This document shows, piece after piece, positions 26,129-32,958 of a stretch of DNA of 37,318 bases (its first letter is position 1; each line of letters starts with the position of its first letter). This stretch comes from a virus. The notes beneath the pieces are model-generated. The model saw only the letters and a program-made list of their open reading frames with translations. It was not told where the DNA came from and ran no database searches. The position numbers and the translations under genes were made by a program. The stretch covers positions 1-37,318 of IMG/VR virus record IMGVR_UViG_3300023178_000121; one strand, 5' to 3'.

Positions 26129-26371
26129 ATGATTGTTAAACCAAAAGCTGCCGAGATGGCATTATCAACGGCTAACACTGTAAGCGATGCTACTTGTGTT
26201 CGAATCTATAACGATTCAGGTGCAGATACTCTAATCACAAATCAAGAAACAGGATTTGGATTTACACTGCCCAACGGTGCTATTACTTTTGTACAAAAAG
26301 CATCTGATGAAAATTTAGTATCATCTCCCGGAGCAGTTAAAGCAACAAGCGTAGCATTTAATATCTCGTAA
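26129..26371 (+). CDS. Small putative virion protein before the prohead protease
   Basis: An 80-residue protein begins MIVKPKAAEMALSTANTVSD, contains CVRIYNDSGADTLITNQ and ends with VKATSVAFNIS. It looks like a single small beta-sandwich of the type TVxxATxVRxxNxS, common among accessory phage structural proteins. The start has GGAATATAAC rather than a strong ribosome site. It ends 9 bases before gp21. I infer a head decoration or accessory role only from context and cannot name a family. Confidence 0.65.
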   Translation: MIVKPKAAEMALSTANTVSDATCVRIYNDSGADTLITNQETGFGFTLPNGAITFVQKASDENLVSSPGAVKATSVAFNIS

Positions 26372-26380
26372 GGACAAGAC

Positions 26381-27046
26381 ATGAAACTTATTACAGAAAT
26401 CACCGAATCAGTAAAAGTATTGACAGAAGAGAATGCTGACGGCAAGAAAAGCTTGTTCATCGAAGGTATCTTTCTACAAGGCAATATTCCAAATCGTAAC
26501 GGCCGTCGATATAATGCCGACATCCTCGAAAAAGAAGTTGGTCGTTATGTAAATGAAAACGTATCTAAAGGTCGAGCTTACGGCGAGCTCGGTCATCCCG
26601 ACGGTCCTTCAATTAATTTGGATCGTGTATCTCATATTATTACCAGTCTAGTTCGCGAAGGCGATAACTTTATTGGTAAAGCCAAAATTTCTTCTACACC
26701 GATGGGTAAAATCGTCGAAGGTCTTCTTTCTGACGGTGCACAACTTGGTGTATCATCGAGGGGAATGGGTTCCCTGAAAGAAGGAAAAGACGGTGTGATG
26801 GAAGTACAAGAGGACTTCTACTTGGCAACTGCCGCTGACATCGTCGCTGATCCATCCGCTCCTGATGCTTTCGTAAATGGAATTATGGAAGGTGTCGAAT
26901 GGGTGTGGGATCAGGGTAAAGCTGTAGCAATGCGAGTAGAAGAGATCGAGCGTGAAGCTCAAAAAGCGGCTCGCAACAAGAAATTGAGCGAGCAAGCAAA
27001 GCTGCACATGTTTGAAAAATTTCTCAACGAGATTTCAAAAGTTTAA
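26381..27046 (+). CDS. 21: Prohead protease gp21
   Basis: This 221-residue protein matches T4 gp21 (212), the prohead protease that trims capsid and scaffold proteins before packaging. Family motifs are visible: NRNGRRYNADILEKEVGRYV, GELGHPDGPSINLDRVSHII with the probable catalytic His72, and QLGVSSRGMGSL with the probable catalytic serine (Ser125 or Ser126). The C-terminal 30 residues are helical and basic and are expected to be self-cleaved. It stands before scaffold and capsid genes as in T4. The ribosome site is AAGGACAAG. Confidence 0.94.
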   Translation: MKLITEITESVKVLTEENADGKKSLFIEGIFLQGNIPNRNGRRYNADILEKEVGRYVNENVSKGRAYGELGHPDGPSINLDRVSHIITSLVREGDNFIGKAKISSTPMGKIVEGLLSDGAQLGVSSRGMGSLKEGKDGVMEVQEDFYLATAADIVADPSAPDAFVNGIMEGVEWVWDQGKAVAMRVEEIEREAQKAARNKKLSEQAKLHMFEKFLNEISKV

Positions 27047-27050
27047 TTTA

Positions 27051-27058
27051 TATAAATA
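27051..27058 (+). promoter_or_regulatory. T4-type late promoter (TATAAATA) before gene 22
   Basis: An exact TATAAATA lies 35 bases before the scaffold ATG, in the 47-base gap after the protease gene. AGGAGA lies further downstream as ribosome site. Confidence 0.8.
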
Positions 27059-27093
27059 CTAAAACTAGTAAAATAATCTAGGAGATATATCTA

Positions 27094-28155
27094 ATGTCTG
27101 AAGAAAATCAAATCGAAGTTGAAGAGGCAGTAGATGTAGTTGAGCAAGAGGAATCTCTTGAAGAAGCTTCATCTGGTGCGGCTGAAACTTTAAAGCCTTC
27201 AGCAACCAAAACTCAGATGCTTGGTGATCTGATGTCTAAAGTTGCTGGCATGACCAAGCAGGATCTTTCTGCTTTTCTCGATAAGACTCTTGCCCAAGTT
27301 GGTAAAGAGGCTGATTCGGTTCCCGATACTTCTGGCAAGAATGCAGCGTCAGTAAATCATAGCGGAGCAGGTGTACCTTCTCCTCGTGTTGCTGTTCCTG
27401 CTAAAGCCATGAAGGAAGATATGGACGAGCTTCTTGCTGATCAAGAAGATTTGTCAGAAGATTTTAAAGCAAAAGCTTCTACTCTGTTTGAAGCAGCAGT
27501 TCAGAACCGTGTTGTTCTCGAAGTTGCTCGCCTCGAAGAAGAGTTTGAAACTCAGCTTGAAGAAAAAATCACCGAGTCTGTTGATGAGTTGCATCAGCAA
27601 GTAGAACAGTATATGGACTACGTTGTTGAGCAGTGGATGCAAGAAAACGAAGTGGCCATCGAGTCCAACTTCCGTGTTCAAGCAACCGAATCATTCATTG
27701 ACGGCTTGAAGAATCTTTTCGCCGAGAGCTACGTTGAAGTTCCCGAAGAAAAGGTCGATCTCATCGACGAACTGCAAAGTGCAGTCGCTGAGCTCGAAGA
27801 GTCATTGGAATCAGTACAGGCCGAAAACCTGAAGCTGAATGCTATGATTAGTGAAGCAAGCGTTGAAGCTGCCTTCGAAGAGGTAACTGAAGATCTAGTC
27901 GAAACGCAAGTTGAAAAGCTTCGCTCATTGGCTGAAGGCATCGAGTATGCTGACGCTGAAGAGTATGCAGAAAAACTGAAGATCATTAAGGAACAGTATT
28001 TCACTGAGTCTAAGCAAGAAAACGAAGGACATACTGGTCTAATTGATGAAGAAGTTTCTGTTGGTTCTAATGATGAGTCTGAAGAGGGACAGCAAGTTAT
28101 TCCCGAAGAGATGAAGCATTACTTCCAAGCAATTTCTAGAACGCATAGAAGTTAA
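27094..28155 (+). CDS. 22: Prohead scaffold protein gp22
   Basis: This 353-residue, highly acidic and helical protein is the internal scaffold (T4 gp22 has 269). It carries MLGDLMSKVAGMTKQDLSAFL, a central coiled-coil rich in Glu/Gln (EEEFETQLEEKITESVDELH), and FRVQATESFIDGLKNLFAESYVEVPEE, which is the conserved gp22 region. A second coiled coil and an acidic tail follow. It lies directly between the protease and the capsid gene, as expected. The N-terminal 90 residues, with a proline-bearing linker, look longer than in T4. In T4 most of gp22 is chopped and expelled. Confidence 0.93.
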   Translation: MSEENQIEVEEAVDVVEQEESLEEASSGAAETLKPSATKTQMLGDLMSKVAGMTKQDLSAFLDKTLAQVGKEADSVPDTSGKNAASVNHSGAGVPSPRVAVPAKAMKEDMDELLADQEDLSEDFKAKASTLFEAAVQNRVVLEVARLEEEFETQLEEKITESVDELHQQVEQYMDYVVEQWMQENEVAIESNFRVQATESFIDGLKNLFAESYVEVPEEKVDLIDELQSAVAELEESLESVQAENLKLNAMISEASVEAAFEEVTEDLVETQVEKLRSLAEGIEYADAEEYAEKLKIIKEQYFTESKQENEGHTGLIDEEVSVGSNDESEEGQQVIPEEMKHYFQAISRTHRS

Positions 28156-28161
28156 CTTTTT

Positions 28162-28169
28162 TATAAATA
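28162..28169 (+). promoter_or_regulatory. T4-type late promoter (TATAAATA) before gene 23
   Basis: An exact TATAAATA lies 40 bases before the capsid ATG, after a TTTTTT run that follows the scaffold stop. CAGGAG lies at the right distance from the ATG. Confidence 0.8.
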
Positions 28170-28209
28170 GATAAGTATATCCAAAATAATAAACAGGAGT
28201 AACACTAAC

Positions 28210-29523
28210 ATGAATTTAAATGAACAAATTCGAAACAAGTGGGCACCAGTGATCTCTCACCCTGATCTTCCTGAAATCGCTGATTCCCACAAGAAAATGG
28301 TTACCGCTATGGTCCTCGAGAACACCGAGCGTGCTCTTCGTGAGGCTGCTGCACAAGGCGCTAGCCAACAGCTTCTTTCAGAAGCACCTTCAAACGCTGT
28401 AGGCGCTGGTATGGGTTCTTCACCCAACGGTGAATTCGCTGGTTTTGATCCTATCCTTATCAGCCTCGTTCGTCGTACACTGCCGAACTTGATGGCTTAT
28501 GACGTATGTGGTGTTCAGCCTATGACTGGTCCGACTGGTTTGATCTTCGCTCTTAGCGCTCAGTACGCTCCGGATGGTGCCAACACCACTCCTCGTACCG
28601 AAGCTATGTATGACGAAGCCGACACCGACTTCTCTGGTACTGGTACTCACTCTGGCAATTCTCAGTCAGGTGCGCCTGGTACTGCAATGGCTACCTCTGC
28701 TGCTGAAGCACTCGGCGAGAATGGTGGTACTGCATTCGGTGAGATGGCGATGAAGATCGACAAAGTCACTGTAACTGCTAAGTCACGTGCGCTGAAGGCG
28801 GATTACTCGCTTGAACTCGCTCAAGACCTGAAAGCAGTACACGGTCTTGACGCTGAAGCCGAACTCAGCAATATTCTCGCTGCTGAGATCTTGGCTGAAA
28901 TCAACCGCGAAGTAATTCGTACGATCAACACTGCGGCTGTTGCTGGTTCGCAAGGCACTGTTACTACTAACGGTACTTTCGATCTTGACACTGACGCTTC
29001 AGGTCGTTGGTCAGTTGAGAAGTTCAAGGGCCTCATGTTCCACATCGAGCGCGAAGCTAACAAAGTAGCTAAGGACACTCGTCGTGGTAAGGCTAACCTG
29101 ATCATCTGTTCTTCTGACGTTGCATCTGCACTTCAGATGGCTGGTGTTCTGGATTATACGCCTGCTCTGAACAGCAACTCTCTGGCAATTGACGACACTG
29201 GTAACACCTTCGCTGGTGTACTGAACGGTCGATATCGTGTTTATATCGATCCTTATGCAACTACCAACTACATGAACATCGGTTATAAAGGTGCAGGCGC
29301 ATTTGACGCTGGTATCTTCTACTGCCCCTATGTTCCGCTGCAGATGGTACGTGCTGTCGATCAAGACACCTTCCAGCCGAAGATTGGATTCAAGACTCGA
29401 TACGGTCTTGTTGAAAACCCCTTCGCACACTCTGTACAAGGTACTCCTGCTGTATCCGATGGCGTCATCTCTGCTGGCACCAACGCATACTATCGTATGT
29501 CTTCGGTCAGCAACCTGTTGTAA
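28210..29523 (+). CDS. 23: Major capsid protein gp23
   Basis: This 437-residue protein is the HK97-fold major head protein (T4 gp23 has 521). The conserved parts are SLVRRTLPNLMAYDVCGVQPM, FALSAQYAPDG, KADYSLELAQDLKAVHGLDAE, WSVEKFKGLMFHIEREANKV and the C-terminal KTRYGLVENPF. A probable prohead-protease site of the L-x-E|A type is at LSE58|A59, so the mature chain would be about 379 residues. The T4 insertion domain is reduced. The codons look more uniform (CGT, GCT, AAC) than in the fibre genes, as expected for the most abundant protein. A strong terminator follows. Confidence 0.97.
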   Translation: MNLNEQIRNKWAPVISHPDLPEIADSHKKMVTAMVLENTERALREAAAQGASQQLLSEAPSNAVGAGMGSSPNGEFAGFDPILISLVRRTLPNLMAYDVCGVQPMTGPTGLIFALSAQYAPDGANTTPRTEAMYDEADTDFSGTGTHSGNSQSGAPGTAMATSAAEALGENGGTAFGEMAMKIDKVTVTAKSRALKADYSLELAQDLKAVHGLDAEAELSNILAAEILAEINREVIRTINTAAVAGSQGTVTTNGTFDLDTDASGRWSVEKFKGLMFHIEREANKVAKDTRRGKANLIICSSDVASALQMAGVLDYTPALNSNSLAIDDTGNTFAGVLNGRYRVYIDPYATTNYMNIGYKGAGAFDAGIFYCPYVPLQMVRAVDQDTFQPKIGFKTRYGLVENPFAHSVQGTPAVSDGVISAGTNAYYRMSSVSNLL

Positions 29524-29553
29524 TAAAAAGAAGCCCGTTAGGGACATTTTTGA

Positions 29554-29578
29554 GGGAGGCTTCGGCCTCCCTTTTTTT
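29554..29578 (+). terminator. Strong rho-independent terminator after gene 23
   Basis: GGGAGGC (29554-29560) pairs with GCCTCCC (29565-29571) around a TTCG tetraloop and is followed by seven T bases. This is a classic strong terminator and isolates the capsid gene from the next unit. Confidence 0.95.
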
Positions 29579-29581
29579 GTA

Positions 29582-29589
29582 TATAAATA
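29582..29589 (+). promoter_or_regulatory. T4-type late promoter (TATAAATA) after gene 23
   Basis: An exact TATAAATA begins four bases after the T run and lies 25 bases before the ATG at 29615. A separate TATAAT (29603-29608) lies closer to that ATG but has no clear -35 element. Confidence 0.75.
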
Positions 29590-29614
29590 ATAGAAAATAT
29601 GGTATAATTCTATT

Positions 29615-30121
29615 ATGGCAATGAATAAGAATATGCTATCGCCAGTTGGCTTTAGTTTTCACATTAAGAAACTACCGGAATTTAATTTCTTTGTACAAAA
29701 TGTTACGGTTCCTGGTGTCAGTTTTCCTGTGATCGAACAACCAACACCATTTAAAAACGTTCCTCGTTATGGTGACCATCTCGTGTATGGAGAATTAAAT
29801 GTATCGTTTAAAGTAAACGAAGATTTAGGTAACTATATTGAAATATTTAATTGGCTAACAGGGCTTTCTTTTCCTGATAGCTTTGATCAATATAAAGATC
29901 TAGCAGAAGAAGGCAAACAATTGACTGGTGACGGACTCGAATCCGATAGCTATTTGATGGTGTTATCTAGTAATATGCAACCTATTATTAGAATCGACTT
30001 CGAAGATATTTTCCCAGTATCACTATCTGATTTGATTATGGATTCTCGCGACACACAGATAGACTATATTGAAGCTACTGCTAGTTTCCGTTTTCTAAAA
30101 TATACATTTACACCTGTATAA
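29615..30121 (+). CDS. Tail-tube-fold protein (gp19/gp54-like paralogue)
   Basis: This 168-residue protein shares its layout with gp19 of this window: SFHIKKLPEFNFFVQNVTVPGVSFPV here against FEVQVTTLGEEFNLL...PSF in gp19, then a G(D)...Y.EL.VSF.V.ED strand pair and a helix with EIFNWLTGL. In T4-like phages paralogues of the tube protein include gp54, the baseplate tube initiator, but T4 gp54 is about twice as long. I therefore call it a tail-tube-like protein, possibly a tube initiator or a minor tube ring. The start has no visible Shine-Dalgarno sequence; ATG 29615 is followed by a second ATG two codons later. Confidence 0.72.
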   Translation: MAMNKNMLSPVGFSFHIKKLPEFNFFVQNVTVPGVSFPVIEQPTPFKNVPRYGDHLVYGELNVSFKVNEDLGNYIEIFNWLTGLSFPDSFDQYKDLAEEGKQLTGDGLESDSYLMVLSSNMQPIIRIDFEDIFPVSLSDLIMDSRDTQIDYIEATASFRFLKYTFTPV

Positions 30122-30122
30122 C

Positions 30123-30136
30123 ATGTACATGTACAT
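30123..30136 (+). repeat. 14-bp perfect palindrome upstream of uvsY
   Basis: ATGTACATGTACAT is its own reverse complement. It starts directly after the stop of the tail-tube-like gene and overlaps the -35 position of the promoter proposed for uvsY, so it could be an operator for a dimeric regulator. Confidence 0.6.
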
Positions 30137-30152
30137 AAAAGTGTAGTAAAAT
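30124..30152 (+). promoter_or_regulatory. Candidate sigma70-like promoter for the recombination cluster
   Basis: TGTACA (30124-30129, four matches to TTGACA) and TAAAAT (30147-30152, five matches to TATAAT) are separated by 17 bases. This is in the only sizeable gap before uvsY and there is no NATAAATA motif here, so early or middle transcription of the cluster could start near 30159. Confidence 0.45.
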
Positions 30153-30176
30153 AACACTTTATAGTCCATAAAAGTG
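30134..30176 (+). repeat. Direct repeats CATAAAAGTG flanking a small hairpin
   Basis: CATAAAAGTG occurs at 30134-30143 and again at 30167-30176, 33 bases apart. Between and overlapping them, AAAGTGT (30138-30144) pairs with ACACTTT (30154-30160). The second copy ends five bases before the uvsY start. Such paired repeats may bind a regulator or fold in the mRNA leader. Confidence 0.55.
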
Positions 30177-30181
30177 CGCAC

Positions 30182-30616
30182 ATGACTCTCGATGAAATCT
30201 TTGATCTGTGGTCCGATGATACACAGATCGATCGTACCGAACTTGGTAATGCTGCTCTTGAATTAGCAAAGCTACACCATAAATACTATCGTATATTCTC
30301 TCAAGAAAGACTTACTCATAAAAAACTCGAAGCTGATATGAAACAATTGAAGCTCGATAAGTATGAGTTCTATGTAGATGGACCAACTGAAGAACACATT
30401 GCAAAAGGTTGGAAACTACCACCAAAGGGTCGTATTCTTAAATCAGATGCTGGTCAATATGTTGACGCAGACTCTGACATTATCGCGCTCAATCTTAAAC
30501 TTGCATATCAACAAGAAAAACTAGAACTACTCGCAGACATTATCAAAACAATTTCTAATCGTGGATTCCACATCAAGTCAGCAATTGAATGGGAGAGATT
30601 CAAGGTTGGCGGATAA
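30182..30616 (+). CDS. uvsY: UvsY recombination mediator
   Basis: This 144-residue protein corresponds to T4 UvsY (137), which loads the UvsX recombinase onto gp32-coated single-stranded DNA. It has a helical N-terminus (LDEIFDLWSDDTQIDRTELG), the LAKLHHKYYRIFSQE helix, a basic stretch around LEADMKQLKLDKYEFY and a C-terminal KTISNRGFHIKSAIEWERF, which aligns with the SRGFAIK motif of T4 UvsY. No Shine-Dalgarno sequence is obvious at the ATG (CGCACATG), which is unusual here. It overlaps uvsW by 11 bases with the start chosen below. The uvsY-uvsW order is that of T4-like phages. Confidence 0.9.
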   Translation: MTLDEIFDLWSDDTQIDRTELGNAALELAKLHHKYYRIFSQERLTHKKLEADMKQLKLDKYEFYVDGPTEEHIAKGWKLPPKGRILKSDAGQYVDADSDIIALNLKLAYQQEKLELLADIIKTISNRGFHIKSAIEWERFKVGG

Positions 30617-32057
30617 GCTATACATCGAGAAGATCAATGAGGTCTATAATAAAGTAAAGACCGATGATCGTGGCATCGCAGAGGAGCTCTCAGCGTACTT
30701 TACATTTAAAGTACCTGGTTACCAGTTCATGCCTGCGTATCGCAATAAATTTTGGGACGGTCAGATCCGTTTATATAATACGTCTACACAGATGCTGTAC
30801 TCTGGCCTCAATAACTATGTGCAGATATTTGCCAAAGAACGTGGTTATAAAATAGAGTACGAGTACGACAATAGTGCAGACAACTATTCGGTAGCAGAAG
30901 CGAAGAAGTTTGTTGAAGAAGAAAAGTTTACGATGGTACCACGCGATTACCAACTCGAAGCATACGTAGACGCAATACGATATAAGCGTGGACTCTTTAT
31001 CTCACCTACAGCTTCTGGTAAGTCCTTCATCATCTATATGATCATGCGTAAGTTACTACGACAGACATTGATTATTGTGCCTACAACTACGCTGGTACAT
31101 CAGATGTATTCTGATTTCGAAGAATATGGGTTCAACAGCGAGAAATACTGTCATAAAATATTTAGTGGTAAAGATAAGAATACTGATAAGCCTGTTGTCA
31201 TCACAACATGGCAGTCCATATATAAATTACGTAAAGATTGGTTCAAGAAGTTTGACGTAGTCATTGGTGACGAAGCACACCTCTTCAAAGCCAAGTCACT
31301 AACATCTATCTTAGAAAAGATGGAAGATACAGAGTATCGCTTTGGTTTTACTGGTACATTAGATGGTACACAGACACATAAACTTGTACTCGAAGGCTTA
31401 TTCGGACCAGCACAAAAAGTTATCTCAACGAAGGAGCTAATGGACAGTGGTACATTGGCAGACTTTAAGATCAAGATACTTGCGCTCAAGTACCATGACG
31501 AGATACGTAAGATAGTATCTAAGATGGATTATCAAGCTGAGATGGATTTTCTCGTATCACATGAAGGTCGCAATAAGTTTATCAAGAACCTCGCACTTTC
31601 GTTAAATGGTAACACTCTTTTACTGTTTCAATATGTTGACAAACATGGTAGAATACTAGAAGAGATGATAAAAGAAGAGGCTGGTGATCGTAAAGTATTC
31701 TTCATACATGGTGGTGTTAAAGGCGAAGAACGTGATGACATTCGCGGTATTGTAGAGAAAGAAAATGATGCAATCATTGTGGCCTCGTACGGTACGTTTT
31801 CAACAGGGGTAAATATCAAGAATCTACATTCAATTATTTTTGCAAGTCCGTCGAAATCAAAGATACGTAATCTACAATCGATAGGCCGAGGACTGAGGAA
31901 GTCGGATACTAAAGACTCAGCGACATTATATGATATCGCTGATGACTTGTCATGGAAGTCAACATCAAACTTTACATTGAAACATTTGATGGAGCGAGTG
32001 AAAATATATGATGAAGAGAAGTTTGACTACAAACTATACAGCATAGGAATAGACTAA
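30606..32057 (+). CDS. uvsW: UvsW helicase (ATP-dependent DNA/RNA helicase)
   Basis: This is a superfamily 2 helicase of 483 residues with the TTG start at 30606, chosen because GGAGAG ends 8 bases upstream and the protein then begins (M)ADKLYIEKINEVY. A GTG at 30561 would add 15 residues but overlap uvsY by 56 bases. Motif I SPTASGKS is at 133-140, DEAH at 222-225, the FTGT motif III near 248-251 and motif VI QSIGRGLRK at 425-433. The N-terminal substrate-binding domain with FKVPGYQFMPAYRNKFWDGQIRLY is as in T4 UvsW. It unwinds R-loops and branched DNA, so it helps switch to recombination-dependent replication. The last base overlaps the next start (TAATG). Confidence 0.93.
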   Translation: MADKLYIEKINEVYNKVKTDDRGIAEELSAYFTFKVPGYQFMPAYRNKFWDGQIRLYNTSTQMLYSGLNNYVQIFAKERGYKIEYEYDNSADNYSVAEAKKFVEEEKFTMVPRDYQLEAYVDAIRYKRGLFISPTASGKSFIIYMIMRKLLRQTLIIVPTTTLVHQMYSDFEEYGFNSEKYCHKIFSGKDKNTDKPVVITTWQSIYKLRKDWFKKFDVVIGDEAHLFKAKSLTSILEKMEDTEYRFGFTGTLDGTQTHKLVLEGLFGPAQKVISTKELMDSGTLADFKIKILALKYHDEIRKIVSKMDYQAEMDFLVSHEGRNKFIKNLALSLNGNTLLLFQYVDKHGRILEEMIKEEAGDRKVFFIHGGVKGEERDDIRGIVEKENDAIIVASYGTFSTGVNIKNLHSIIFASPSKSKIRNLQSIGRGLRKSDTKDSATLYDIADDLSWKSTSNFTLKHLMERVKIYDEEKFDYKLYSIGID

Positions 32058-32440
32058 TGCACGTAGTAGTAAAACTCAAAAGTGGTGAAGAAGTGTTTGG
32101 CAAGATGATGATCAAAAATGAGAACAACATTGAACTCGATGATGCAATGTTGATGCGCTATCATATCAGTGAAGAAACTGATGCACCTGTCATGTACTTT
32201 ACAAAATATTGTATCTTTACTCAGTCATTTGATGTTACAATACCTAATGACTGTATTATGCATGTCTTCAAAGATCCTGTAGAATCTTTGATAGATTTTT
32301 ACGAGAAAGAATTAATTGAATGTAAAATGAGTTACAAAAGAAATCCTGAACCTGAACCACAGACAGGTAGAAAAAATAGAAGAAATGAAACTCTTATTGC
32401 AATGATGGAAAAATTAAAAGGTGATCATGAGGTACACTGA
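32057..32440 (+). CDS. Small Sm-like (LSm) domain candidate
   Basis: This 127-residue protein starts with MHVVVKLKSGEEVFGKMMIKNENNIELDDAM. That is the strand-rich layout of an Sm-like fold: a short strand, LKSGEEVFGKM, then a strand with NIELDDAM. The middle VMYFTKYCIFTQSFDVTIPND resembles the second Sm motif region (ILxRYxIFTQS). The C-terminal 40 residues are basic (KNRRNETLIAMMEKLKG) and may bind nucleic acid. It lies between UvsW and the late sigma factor and overlaps both by one base, so it is tightly linked to them. The fold is a suggestion from pattern; RNA binding is untested. Confidence 0.6.
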   Translation: MHVVVKLKSGEEVFGKMMIKNENNIELDDAMLMRYHISEETDAPVMYFTKYCIFTQSFDVTIPNDCIMHVFKDPVESLIDFYEKELIECKMSYKRNPEPEPQTGRKNRRNETLIAMMEKLKGDHEVH

Positions 32441-32958
32441 TGGCAAACTATATCAACAACAAAGAGTTCTATGCTCTATTACAACAATTCAAAGCTGACT
32501 GCGCAGAGGCAGAAAAGAATAACAAACCAGCACCACGAGTACCAGAGGATATCGGCAAATGTTTTATGATGATTGCCACCAAGCTAGCTACGAAAGCTAA
32601 CTTCTCTGGATACACATACAAAGACGAGATGATCTGTGATGCACTCGAAAATTGTGTGGTAGCTGTACATAGCTTTAATCCAGAAAAATCCAAGAATCCA
32701 TTTGCATACTTTACACAAATTATTTGGTATGCATTCCTACGACGTATCGAAAAAGAGAAGAAGCAGACATACGTCAAATACAAATCACTAGAACAATTAG
32801 TAGTCGATGCAGAACTCCTCGATGATGAAGGCTCCGATGCATATAAGAACTATGACATTGCTAACGAGAAGATGAAACCTATCATCGATAAATTTGAGAA
32901 CAAACAGAAAAAGAAAAAACCTGCCGAACCAAAAGGCTTGGAGAAATTTACTGAATGA
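32440..32958 (+). CDS. 55: Late transcription sigma factor gp55
   Basis: This 172-residue protein corresponds to T4 gp55 (185), the sigma-like factor for late promoters. The core segment VAVHSFNPEKSKNPFAYFTQIIWYAFLRRIEKEKKQ is the region-2-like core/promoter binding helix set; NPFAYFTQI is the recognisable family stretch. N-terminal helices and a C-terminal Lys-rich tail (KQKKKKPAEPKGLEKF) follow; in T4 the C-terminus contacts the sliding clamp gp45. It would read the NATAAATA sites in this window. It is coupled to the next gene by an ATGA overlap. Confidence 0.92.
   Translation: MANYINNKEFYALLQQFKADCAEAEKNNKPAPRVPEDIGKCFMMIATKLATKANFSGYTYKDEMICDALENCVVAVHSFNPEKSKNPFAYFTQIIWYAFLRRIEKEKKQTYVKYKSLEQLVVDAELLDDEGSDAYKNYDIANEKMKPIIDKFENKQKKKKPAEPKGLEKFTE

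Noticed and set aside
29011-29547. 178-codon minus-strand frame over the capsid gene
   Set aside because: It lies almost wholly within gp23 on the opposite strand, runs into the terminator region and has no family features.
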